From an uncultured Collinsella sp. (lineage in GTDB: Bacteria; Actinomycetota; Coriobacteriia; Coriobacteriales; Coriobacteriaceae), in assembly GCA_905211615.1 (NCBI GenBank), contig CAJMBB010000019.1, forward strand, positions 1 to 20,122: a DNA stretch of 20,122 bases, in the 5' to 3' direction. The translations under genes were made by a program, and so were the position numbers. Below, piece after piece: positions 14,817-20,122 of this stretch. The notes under the pieces are model-generated. The model saw only the letters and a program-made list of their open reading frames with translations. It made no database searches and was not told where the DNA came from. Within the stretch, counting starts at the first letter, position 1, and the number at the start of each line of letters is the position of its first letter.

Positions 14817-15257
14817 TTATGCGAAGAAACGGCCGATCGGCCATGAGCCGAGCGTCGTTCGTGCCTCTTCGTCAAGTGACGCTCTGAGCGCAGAGGCCAT
14901 GTCCGAGTCTCCGCGCAAGGCTGCTGCGCATGCTTTCGACAGCACACTATCTGAATTCAGCTGGATTGCCATTAACTCAGATTTCTCCTCGCTAGTAAGA
15001 TCTCGCTTTCGAGCGGCAATTTGATATCGATTTATCAGGGTTGCCTCTCGATCCGCAAAAGCTTCCAGGGCGTCTACGGTCATCTCGCAGCATTTCAGCA
15101 ACTCTTCCTTACAGCACGCATCTTGATCGTAGGCTGATAGCATTTCAAGCATCTTGTCGTTGACGTAGGCAGAGCTAACTTCGGTGACTGGATACTGCTT
15201 CAACGTAGCGGCAAACACCTCGGCATCGATATTGGCAAGCCTCATATAGTCCTGCAT
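14817..15257 (-). CDS. Unknown helical protein, third gene of the cluster
   Basis: A 146-residue protein I do not recognise. It appears almost wholly alpha-helical, with charged and alanine-rich stretches (EELLKCCEMTVDALEAFADR, QIAARKRDLTSEEKSELMAI) and no transmembrane segment or signal peptide. The ATG at 15257 is 26 bases after the stop of the 77-residue gene; no strong ribosome site is seen. Its position between a nuclease-fold protein and a HEPN-like protein suggests a structural or regulatory role in the same system, perhaps an antitoxin-like or adaptor subunit, but that is guesswork. The ending WPIGRFFA is unusual but in frame and the gene appears complete. Confidence 0.55.
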   Translation of the reverse strand: MQDYMRLANIDAEVFAATLKQYPVTEVSSAYVNDKMLEMLSAYDQDACCKEELLKCCEMTVDALEAFADREATLINRYQIAARKRDLTSEEKSELMAIQLNSDSVLSKACAAALRGDSDMASALRASLDEEARTTLGSWPIGRFFA

Positions 15258-15283
15258 CGTTTGGACGAACAGAGGTGCGACGA

Positions 15284-15517
15284 CTACGGGAGCATCCCCT
15301 CGCCCCGGAAGAACACCGAGACCGTCAGGTCATCCAGTCGAAGCCCATCGACCATTCGGTACATATCTTCAGATACTTGGTAAAACACGAGCTTAATCGG
15401 ATGGTTCCCCAGATTGATATATCCGAATCCGTTTTGCCGATCCTTGTAGTGGAGGGGTGCGTTCTCAACCAATCCCTTGTAAATTGTCTCGATGTTTCTT
15501 AAATCCTGAGTGGTCAA
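15284..15517 (-). CDS. Small unknown protein coupled to the DUF4365-like gene
   Basis: A 77-residue protein starting at a TTG (15515-15517) that overlaps the stop of the upstream gene as TTGA, so it is almost certainly translated by reinitiation. It has a mixed alpha/beta look: an N-terminal helix (TQDLRNIETIYKGLVENA), then beta-like stretches NHPIKLVFYQVSEDMYRMV and LTVSVFFRGEGML. No family recognised. The overlap argues that it acts with the DUF4365-like protein in a fixed ratio; it could be a small partner or inhibitor. Confidence 0.6.
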   Translation of the reverse strand: MTTQDLRNIETIYKGLVENAPLHYKDRQNGFGYINLGNHPIKLVFYQVSEDMYRMVDGLRLDDLTVSVFFRGEGMLP

Positions 15518-16560
15518 CGCACTGATGTCGAGCTCTGGCTTGTAAGAGCGTCGACAACCCGCTTGATAATCTCCAGCGACTGCAATCGACTCTCAAGGGC
15601 GTCGAGGTCGCCTCCGCTCAACTTGCACCCGCGAGCAAAGCCGCTTCCGTCTATGGAAAGCGTACCGGTTTGCATCAATGCGCGCATGAGGGCCAACTCT
15701 TCCATGCGCTCGACAAGAGTTCCGGTCTCGCTGAGGGTGATTGTGTTGGTGGAGAAACATATGTCGAAACCCCTGAAGAAAACGTGCTCGCCATTCTCAT
15801 TTTCTCCGGCCATGACCACCGCATTTAGGGAAACATCACCAGAGCTGACGTCATGCCGAGACCCAATCGCGACGCCAACTATGTTTTCAAGCTTATTCAA
15901 GGGATACAGCTCTCCCCAGGGGCTCTTCCCGTAGATATACAGCCCGTTCCTGTATGGAGCCAAGCTTGCGGGCGACTCGCCCTCGAGCAGCTCGATTCCA
16001 AACTCGCACTCATCAAAGCAAAGGCCGGCGTCCTTAAATTCCTCGATTGTCTTGGGGGCGATGCCAGCGACTGCTCGCTGCTTTGTTCTGTCCTTGACCG
16101 CCCTTCTGACAAGCCGCGTCAATTCCGCCGCGTCTGATGGAAGCCGGTCGAAACGCAAAGAGATGCGCTCTTGTTGCTCCGGAATATCGGCCAGAATCTT
16201 CTTTAGGTCATAGGGAAGCAAAAGTCTGTAGAAAACCTCCGCTGAACGAGCCTCGCTCCCACAGTAGACGTAAAAATAGATGCGGCCTCCAGCAATGTTG
16301 AGATAGTGCTTGAGGTCTGAAACTCGAACTTGCCGCTTAGGTCGGTCCGATTTTCTTTTCGAAGTGGTCCCCTTGACCTGAAGCGGCAACTGGCCTTCAA
16401 CGGTCTCAATCGTGAAGGAAGAAGACGAGTAGACTTGCAGGTGCCCGTCGGTGCATTCGGTCTTGTCGTTCTCATCTATATACGCATAGACGCAAGCGAC
16501 ATCGCCGAAAGCCTGCTTGACAGCATTGACCGCGTTCTGCTCGATTTTGCGATTGTCCAA
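15514..16560 (-). CDS. DUF4365-like, PD-(D/E)xK nuclease-fold protein
   Basis: A 348-residue protein whose first ~110 residues fit the DUF4365 type of PD-(D/E)xK nuclease-fold domain. IEQNAVNAVKQAFG (6-19) is followed by TDGHLQVYSSSSFTIETVEG (37-56), QLPLQVKGT (57-65) with the Q61-x-K63 active-site variant, and YLNIAGGRIYFYVYCG. E7, D38, Q61 and K63 are the expected catalytic set. The C-terminal two thirds (NGLYIYGKSPWGELYPLNKL) are unrecognised and may bind a partner or ligand. It starts at a TTG with a good AAGGAG site six bases upstream. It leads a tightly spaced four-gene run with the genes at 15284, 14817 and 14204. Such domains are common in restriction and other anti-phage systems, but I cannot match this gene set to a named one. 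Confidence 0.65.
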   Translation of the reverse strand: MDNRKIEQNAVNAVKQAFGDVACVYAYIDENDKTECTDGHLQVYSSSSFTIETVEGQLPLQVKGTTSKRKSDRPKRQVRVSDLKHYLNIAGGRIYFYVYCGSEARSAEVFYRLLLPYDLKKILADIPEQQERISLRFDRLPSDAAELTRLVRRAVKDRTKQRAVAGIAPKTIEEFKDAGLCFDECEFGIELLEGESPASLAPYRNGLYIYGKSPWGELYPLNKLENIVGVAIGSRHDVSSGDVSLNAVVMAGENENGEHVFFRGFDICFSTNTITLSETGTLVERMEELALMRALMQTGTLSIDGSGFARGCKLSGGDLDALESRLQSLEIIKRVVDALTSQSSTSVR

Positions 16561-16649
16561 GCTTCTCCTTACTGTTTTAGATCGTCAGCAAACCGATGTC
16601 AGGCATGTTTCTCACTTGACCTAACTGCCTCGCGATGAATCGCATGGCC

Positions 16650-17915
16650 CTAGAGGAAAAAGTCCCTCGCGCTCACGATGCGGATGCCGTCGATATCCGT
16701 GTCGTAGGAACCCTGCCTCACGACCACGATCTTCTCGTGGTTGTCTCGTATCGACTTCAGAGGGGCGATCTCTCGCTCCCTGGTCTCGCTTGCGAACATC
16801 TCGTCAGTCGCCTGCACGTAGAGCACGCGCCCGTCCTTCGTCGCGACGAAGTCGACTTCCTTGCCATAGAGCTTGCCCACATGCACGCTCCATCCTTCGT
16901 AGAGCAGCTGGAGATACACGGCGTTCTCGAACAGGCGGCCAGTATCCGTGACCCTATAGCCGGCCATCCAGGTCCGGAAGCCGGTGTCGACGATGTACTC
17001 CTTTGGGTTCGTCTTGAGGAGCGCCTTGCCGTGCAAATCGTAACGCGTGGCACGATAGAACAGGAAGGCCTCCTCAAGCGCACCCACATACGAGGAAACG
17101 GTCTTGTTCGTGGTCTTCGGCCCCGCAGAAGTTAACGCGCCGGCGATTCGACTCGACGAGCACTCGTTGCCGATGTTGTCCGCCAGGAATTCGGCCACAT
17201 GGCGCAGCAGGGAAGGGTCAGTCACCGCACTTTTGCCCTTCCCGCGCTCACGGTTGACAATATCACGCACGGCGATGGCTTCGTAGACGCCGGACATGTA
17301 CGCCGAGTGCTGCGCCTGGGTCGTCGAGAGGGATGCGATGGCTGGCATGCCCCCGTACTCAAGGTAACGAGTAAGCATGTCGTCGAAGAGAACGGGATCC
17401 CCCTCGGGAGTGAGAGCCACCGAAGTTCCCGATACGAACTCGATTCCGCAAAAGTCGGCGAACTCGGAGAAGGACAGGGGCAGCATCTTTACCTCTACGT
17501 AGCGCCCGGAGAGATAGGTGGCCAGCTCGCTCGAGAGAAGATACGCATTCGAGCCCGTGAGGTAGATGTCGCAATCGAAGTCGACCCTCATTGCGTTGAC
17601 CGCATCCTGCCAGCCATCGATTCTCTGGGGCTCGTCTATGAAAACGTAGGTGCGACCCTTGTCCGACAGGCGCCCGCGAACGTAATCATAAAGCTGGTCC
17701 TCCGTCTTGATGCCCGTACCCTTGCTTTCCAGGTTGACGCTCACAAAGCCGCGGCCAGCGACTCCCTCAGACTCGATGGTCATCCTAATTAGATCGAGAA
17801 GGCTCGACTTGCCGCACCTGCGCACGCCCGTGATCACCTTGATGAGGTCGGTGTCACGGAAGAGCATCGCCTCCTCGAGGTATCTATCGCGGTTCCTGAG
17901 TCTGCTACCCTTCAA
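16650..17915 (-). CDS. AAA_14/DUF4143 ATPase, intact
   Basis: A 421-residue protein with an N-terminal P-loop ATPase (AAA_14) and a C-terminal DUF4143 domain with a nuclease-like core. Visible are DLIKVITGVRRCGKSSLLDL (Walker A), RTYVFIDEPQRIDGW (Walker B), DIYLTGSNAYLLSSELATYL (sensor), LPLSFSEF, and in the C-terminal part LLKTNPKEYIVDTGFR, GRLFENAVYLQLL and GKEVDFVATKDGRVLYVQAT, the EVDF...YVQ pattern of a PD-(D/E)xK-like site. The start is a TTG at 17913-17915 with AGGAG six bases upstream, inside a 9-bp hairpin that may control access. The family is widespread and often in multiple copies; its role is unclear. It ends 89 bases before the DUF4365-like gene on the same strand. Confidence 0.88.
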   Translation of the reverse strand: MKGSRLRNRDRYLEEAMLFRDTDLIKVITGVRRCGKSSLLDLIRMTIESEGVAGRGFVSVNLESKGTGIKTEDQLYDYVRGRLSDKGRTYVFIDEPQRIDGWQDAVNAMRVDFDCDIYLTGSNAYLLSSELATYLSGRYVEVKMLPLSFSEFADFCGIEFVSGTSVALTPEGDPVLFDDMLTRYLEYGGMPAIASLSTTQAQHSAYMSGVYEAIAVRDIVNRERGKGKSAVTDPSLLRHVAEFLADNIGNECSSSRIAGALTSAGPKTTNKTVSSYVGALEEAFLFYRATRYDLHGKALLKTNPKEYIVDTGFRTWMAGYRVTDTGRLFENAVYLQLLYEGWSVHVGKLYGKEVDFVATKDGRVLYVQATDEMFASETREREIAPLKSIRDNHEKIVVVRQGSYDTDIDGIRIVSARDFFL

Positions 17916-17921
17916 AAGCTG

Positions 17922-17956
17922 CTCCTAAAACTCGAATCTGGTTACACTTTTAGGAG
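17922..17956 (-). promoter_or_regulatory. 9-bp dyad that hides the ribosome site of the ATPase gene
   Basis: CTCCTAAAA and TTTTAGGAG form a perfect 9-bp inverted repeat with a 17-base loop. Read on the - strand, the second arm holds the AGGAG ribosome site (17922-17926) six bases before the TTG start. In RNA the hairpin would mask the site; in DNA the dyad could be an operator for self-repression. Confidence 0.6.
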
Positions 17957-18116
17957 TATCGTAACTCCACGCCACAAGATGAGCAAAGAGCGCACCTCGA
18001 GACGGATCGACCAAGGGGATTACGCACCTGCCGGGAGGCAGGGCAGCTTGCTCGATCGACGCGGACTACCAATTGATAAACCCCAAAAGCCGGACCGCAC
18101 GGCGGCGCTCGTTTCG

Positions 18117-18302
18117 CTAAATCGGCTTGATGGGATGGCGAATCACGGTCTTGAGCTTCTCCGGCGCGTACTTGCGCGGGTCGGAGAGGTAAATCTCGTG
18201 ACAGAGGCGGGATTCGGAGAAGTCGGGCGCATATCCCCGTTCCGCCGCAAATGCACGCATGGCGCCTATGATCGTCAGCTCGTCATCGTAAGGCCAGTAT
18301 AG
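18117..18302 (-). pseudogene. GyrI-like domain protein, C-terminal fragment
   Basis: About 60 codons reading YWPYDDELTIIGAMRAFAAE, RGYAPDFSESRLCHEIYLSD and PRKYAPEKLKTVIRHPIKPI. This is the C-terminus of a GyrI-like protein; the family has GPYDDEPATIxAM, HEIYLSDPRK and PEKLKTVIRHPI at this place. The gene's own N-terminal two thirds are missing; the fragment begins at the edge of a large hairpin (18304-18337). A non-overlapping N-terminal piece of the same family lies 15 kb away at 2590-2848 on the same strand. No start or ribosome site. Confidence 0.82.
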
Positions 18303-18303
18303 C

Positions 18304-18337
18304 AATGGGCGCGGATTCGTAAGAAGCCGCGCCCATT
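18304..18337 (-). terminator. 11-bp perfect stem at the edge of the GyrI-like fragment
   Basis: AATGGGCGCGG (18304-18314) and CCGCGCCCATT (18327-18337) are perfect complements with a 12-base loop. It lies 34 bases past the stop of the decayed tail at 18372 on the - strand, a natural place for that gene's terminator, though no U-run follows. It also marks the exact break of the GyrI-like gene. Confidence 0.55.
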
Positions 18338-18371
18338 GGCAAACACTATAGCATAGAATCGAACGTCTGTT

Positions 18372-18460
18372 CTATTCCCACTCGATGGCGTCGGTTCTGC
18401 CGTCCCGTCACTCCAGTTACACCCAGTTTTCGGCATCGACACGGAACGCGTGCCGCCGAA
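18372..18460 (-). pseudogene. Gene-tail remnant ending in AIEWE-stop
   Basis: The - strand reads GRTDAIEWE-stop (18372-18401). Upstream the coding sense continues in another frame as MPKTGCNWSDG, so a small indel separates the two; the original end was probably NWSDGRTDAIEWE. The terminal bases match the remnant at 3767. The protein family is not recognised. Confidence 0.4.
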
Positions 18461-18489
18461 TGACGCGATGTCGCGTTTCGTCGGCTTCG

Positions 18490-18558
18490 GGGACAAAAGC
18501 TGGGACAACCTCAAAAACTTTTTTCAAACTCAGGGCTTTGAGTTTTTGTTTTTGTCCC
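18490..18558. repeat. Large compound stem-loop in non-coding DNA
   Basis: GGGACAAAAG (18490-18499) pairs with TTTTTGTCCC (18549-18558), and inside it AAACTCA (18526-18532) pairs with TGAGTTT (18539-18545). The A/T-rich arms and position between remnants resemble an intergenic repeat element. Nothing coding is seen from 18460 to 18800. Confidence 0.5.
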
Positions 18559-18803
18559 AAAGTGCGCGGCGGGTCGCCTTTGGAGGCTCGATGGCGCCGA
18601 AAACGCCCGTTTTGAAACTCAACCGCCCTTTTGCCCGCAAGCCGCCAGCTGCAATCGCAAGTGAATTAACGCGGGTGGCTTGCGCGCCATTTGCAAAACC
18701 CCAGGTCGCAGGTCTTCGCCATTCGTGAACAAAGTGAGTAGTCTCAGGTGGCTTGCTTATGAGTTGGCGAACGGGCCTTCAGGATTCAGGGCAAACATGC
18801 TGG

Positions 18804-18809
18804 TAGAAT
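18804..18809 (+). promoter_or_regulatory. Extended -10 promoter for the AbiF-type gene
   Basis: TGGTAGAAT forms an extended -10 (TGn + TAGAAT, 18804-18809) without a good -35. Transcription would begin near 18816, giving a leader of about 26 bases. The same TTGGTAGAATAG-like block recurs at 19794-19804, where it is the promoter of the first small RNA. Confidence 0.5.
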
Positions 18810-18841
18810 AGGATTCTCAAATCAATGACAGGAGACCGAGC

Positions 18842-19804
18842 ATGGCCGAACCCCACGATAGGAAGCCGATCCTCACGATCGAGCAGCAGATAGAGCACCT
18901 CAAGCAGAAGGGCGTAGCCTTCGAACTGTGTTCCGAGGAAGAGGCCGCGGACTACCTGCGCGACAAGTGCAACTTCTTCAAGCTCGCATCCTACCGCAAA
19001 CTCTTCTCGAAATACGAGGGAGGCCCGCGCGACGGCCGCTACGTAGACCTCGACTTCGGCCAGCTGCGCCTGCTCGCGGCGCTCGACCAGGAGCTGCGCC
19101 ACGCCCTGCTCGGCATGACGCTCGACATCGAGCATTTCCAGAAGGTGACACTGCTTCGCGAGATGGAGGACCGTGGAGAGGACGGCTACGCCATCGTGGC
19201 CGACTACATGGCATCGCTTACCACTGCAAACAGGGAGTACCGCCTGCGCGAGCTCAAGATGAGCGGCCGCAGCCCCTACAGCTCGAGCCTCTACGCGAAG
19301 TACTCCGGCGACATGCCTGCCTGGGCCTTCCTTGAGCTCACCTCGTTCGGCACCCTCATCGACTTCGTGCGCTTCTGCGCCAGGCGATGGGGCGACAGGC
19401 GCCTCGAGGCCTCCCACTACGACCTCAAGCGCGTGAAGTCCGTCCGCAACTGCGCCGCGCACGGCTCGTGCCTGATCAACTGCTTCGCCGAGAGGGGCGC
19501 CGCCCGGGGCTCGGCGTCCAGCGGCGTCTCCCGAAGGGTCGCCGCCGTGGGGATTCCCAAGGCGACCAGGAGGAAGTGGATGGGGAATACGGCCATGCAG
19601 GAGGTCGCGACCGTGCTCGTGGCGCACTCCGGCTTGGTACCCGAGGGCTCCTCGCGCTCGCGCGCCGCATCCGAGCTCGCCGAGATGTTCGCCAGGGCCG
19701 ACGGCGAAACCGAGGCGCTGCCCGACAAGGGGCCCGACGCCGCAGCTCGCTCCGCGCTCGAGTTCCTTCGCAGGTTGACAGAATCGCTCGGGTTGGTAGA
19801 ATAG
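18842..19804 (+). CDS. abiF: Abi_2 family protein, AbiF/AbiD-like HEPN ribonuclease
   Basis: Abortive-infection protein of the Abi_2 (AbiD/AbiF) family, 320 residues. The N-terminus has the family signature EQQIEHLKQKGVAFELCSEE (14-33) and CNFFKLASYRKLF (43-55). Then follow LRHALLGMTLDIEHFQKVTL (85-104), PAWAFLELTSFGTLIDFVRF (159-178) and the HEPN motif VRNCAAHGSCLIN (201-213) with R202, N203 and H207 (Rx4H). The family often reads RNxCAHH; here the second histidine is G208. ATG 18842 has AGGAG eight bases upstream. Members are RNase-type toxins thought to be restrained by a neighbouring small RNA and have been proposed as relatives of Cas13. The stop codon overlaps the -10 of a small-RNA promoter, so toxin gene and RNA units are physically joined. 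The symbol is by family likeness. Confidence 0.85.
   Translation: MAEPHDRKPILTIEQQIEHLKQKGVAFELCSEEEAADYLRDKCNFFKLASYRKLFSKYEGGPRDGRYVDLDFGQLRLLAALDQELRHALLGMTLDIEHFQKVTLLREMEDRGEDGYAIVADYMASLTTANREYRLRELKMSGRSPYSSSLYAKYSGDMPAWAFLELTSFGTLIDFVRFCARRWGDRRLEASHYDLKRVKSVRNCAAHGSCLINCFAERGAARGSASSGVSRRVAAVGIPKATRRKWMGNTAMQEVATVLVAHSGLVPEGSSRSRAASELAEMFARADGETEALPDKGPDAAARSALEFLRRLTESLGLVE
19775..19802 (+). promoter_or_regulatory. Promoter of the first AbiF-associated RNA
   Basis: TTGACA (19775-19780), a 16-base spacer ending TGG, and TAGAAT (19797-19802) make a near-consensus extended promoter inside the last codons of abiF; the -10 ends within the stop codon. Transcription would start near 19809. 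The second unit has the same geometry. Confidence 0.75.
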
Positions 19805-19808
19805 CCTG

Positions 19809-19870
19809 CAGATAGCAAAACCTTCACGGTTTTAGGGGCGGACTTGCGCAAGCGACTCTGCCCTATTTTT
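19809..19870 (+). ncRNA. AbiF-associated small RNA, copy 1
   Basis: A short RNA of about 60 bases directly after abiF. Hairpin A: AAAACC/GGTTTT (19817-19822 with 19828-19833), loop TTCAC. Hairpin B: GGGGC/GCCCT (19835-19839 with 19860-19864) enclosing CTT-GCGC-AAG, then ATTTTT as terminator tail. The conserved segment GCGAYTCTGCCCTATTTTT is shared with copy 2. Position, two-hairpin form and the family of the adjacent gene fit the abiF-associated RNA motif known from comparative surveys; it may be the antitoxin for the AbiF protein. Confidence 0.7.
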
Positions 19871-19909
19871 ATATTCACTCGCTATAGGAGACGGATGATA
19901 CCTGGGTCA

Positions 19910-19937
19910 ATGACAGAACTGAGAAGCCCGGAATAAT
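19910..19937 (+). promoter_or_regulatory. Promoter of the second AbiF-associated RNA
   Basis: ATGACA (19910-19915), a 16-base spacer and AATAAT (19932-19937). It has the same spacing, a GAA directly after the -35 and a GG before the -10 as in copy 1, so promoter and RNA appear to have been duplicated together. Start expected near 19944. Confidence 0.6.
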
Positions 19938-19943
19938 GGAGCC

Positions 19944-20003
19944 AGTTAGAAACCCTCGGGTTTGCGGGGCGGGATCATGAGAGCGATTCTGCCCTATTTT
20001 TTT
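19944..20003 (+). ncRNA. AbiF-associated small RNA, copy 2
   Basis: Second unit, about 135 bases after the first. Hairpin A: AAACC-CTCG-GGTTT (19950-19954 with 19959-19963), where CTCG is a stable tetraloop type. Hairpin B: GGGGC/GCCCT (19966-19970 with 19991-19995) enclosing TC-ATGA-GA, followed by A and seven T. Compared with copy 1 the stems are kept while bases differ: an inner U-A pair is replaced by C-G, which argues for selection on structure. Confidence 0.7.
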
Positions 20004-20122
20004 CCTCCGTCTGCCCCAACCAAGTAGTTCGAAGATAGCCTGTAGGTGTCCTCGTGGGCGCCTTTTATAATATGAGCAGGACATTGTCAAGAGGCAAAAT
20101 CGGGCCTGGCCCCAACGATATG
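20004..20122. other. Window end, possible promoter, no gene
   Basis: No coding region is supported. A TATAAT lies at 20066-20071 without a clear + strand -35. On the - strand TTGACA (20090-20085) and TATAAA (20069-20064) are 15 bases apart and could drive RNA leftward, antisense to the second small RNA. Either is tentative. Confidence 0.3.

Noticed and set aside
17979..18302. + strand open frame opposite the GyrI-like fragment
   Set aside because: The - strand carries recognisable GyrI-like C-terminal sequence; the + strand product has no ribosome site or family likeness.
18779..19627. - strand frame of 282 codons opposite abiF
   Set aside because: The + strand has an unmistakable Abi_2 protein with a ribosome site; the antisense product is compositionally biased and lacks a start signal.
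19809..20003. Two-unit RNA array read as a CRISPR array
   Set aside because: Only two units, each with its own promoter, paired stems and U-run, and no constant repeat-spacer periodicity; no cas genes nearby.

Overview
The window looks like a chromosomal segment of a high-GC, gut-type actinobacterium of the Coriobacteriia (Collinsella/Olsenella-like). This is inferred from strong G/C third-position bias in most genes, a mannose-family PTS with a LevR-like regulator, and a protein mix typical of that group. No rRNA, tRNA or CRISPR array was seen. The taxonomic call is inference from composition and gene content only.

Layout. (1) 1-1932: the 3' part of an aldo/keto reductase, then a complete YqhD-type alcohol dehydrogenase (+ strand). 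(2) 1976-3835: a decayed zone on the - strand with a C-terminally truncated AAA/DUF4143-type ATPase, an N-terminal GyrI-like fragment with an amber stop, a ToxN/TenpN-like putative type III toxin preceded by a highly structured leader RNA, a 15-bp inverted repeat and a gene-tail remnant. (3) 3932-5948: a lower-GC, probably acquired + strand methyltransferase group with a DtxR-like box in front. Its middle gene is truncated and joined to the tail of a membrane protein, and a 19-bp perfect bidirectional terminator closes the group. (4) 5981-13476: a coherent - strand sugar operon in the order LevR-like regulator, EIIB, EIIC, EIID, EIIA, GH172 (DUF2961) and ROK fructokinase, probably for a di-fructose compound. 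(5) 13501-14203: a degenerate spacer. (6) 14204-17915: a lower-GC - strand island with a DUF4143 ATPase, a DUF4365-like nuclease-fold protein, two small unknown proteins and a HEPN-like protein carrying an Rx4H motif. (7) 18117-18558: more remnants (GyrI-like C-terminal piece, another gene tail) and large stem-loops. (8) 18842-20003: an Abi_2/AbiF-family HEPN protein followed by two tandem small-RNA units, each with its own promoter and terminator-like 3' end.

How the genes work together. The PTS operon should import and phosphorylate a fructose-containing oligosaccharide, which the cytosolic GH172 enzyme would cleave; fructokinase would phosphorylate the free fructose. The sugar operon is flanked by anti-phage or toxin-antitoxin-like material: the ToxN-like locus, the nuclease/HEPN cluster, the DUF4143 ATPases and AbiF. 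The most striking system is AbiF with duplicated RNA units. Next come the ToxN-like gene with a structured but apparently non-repeated leader, and the nuclease/HEPN cluster that I cannot match to a named system.
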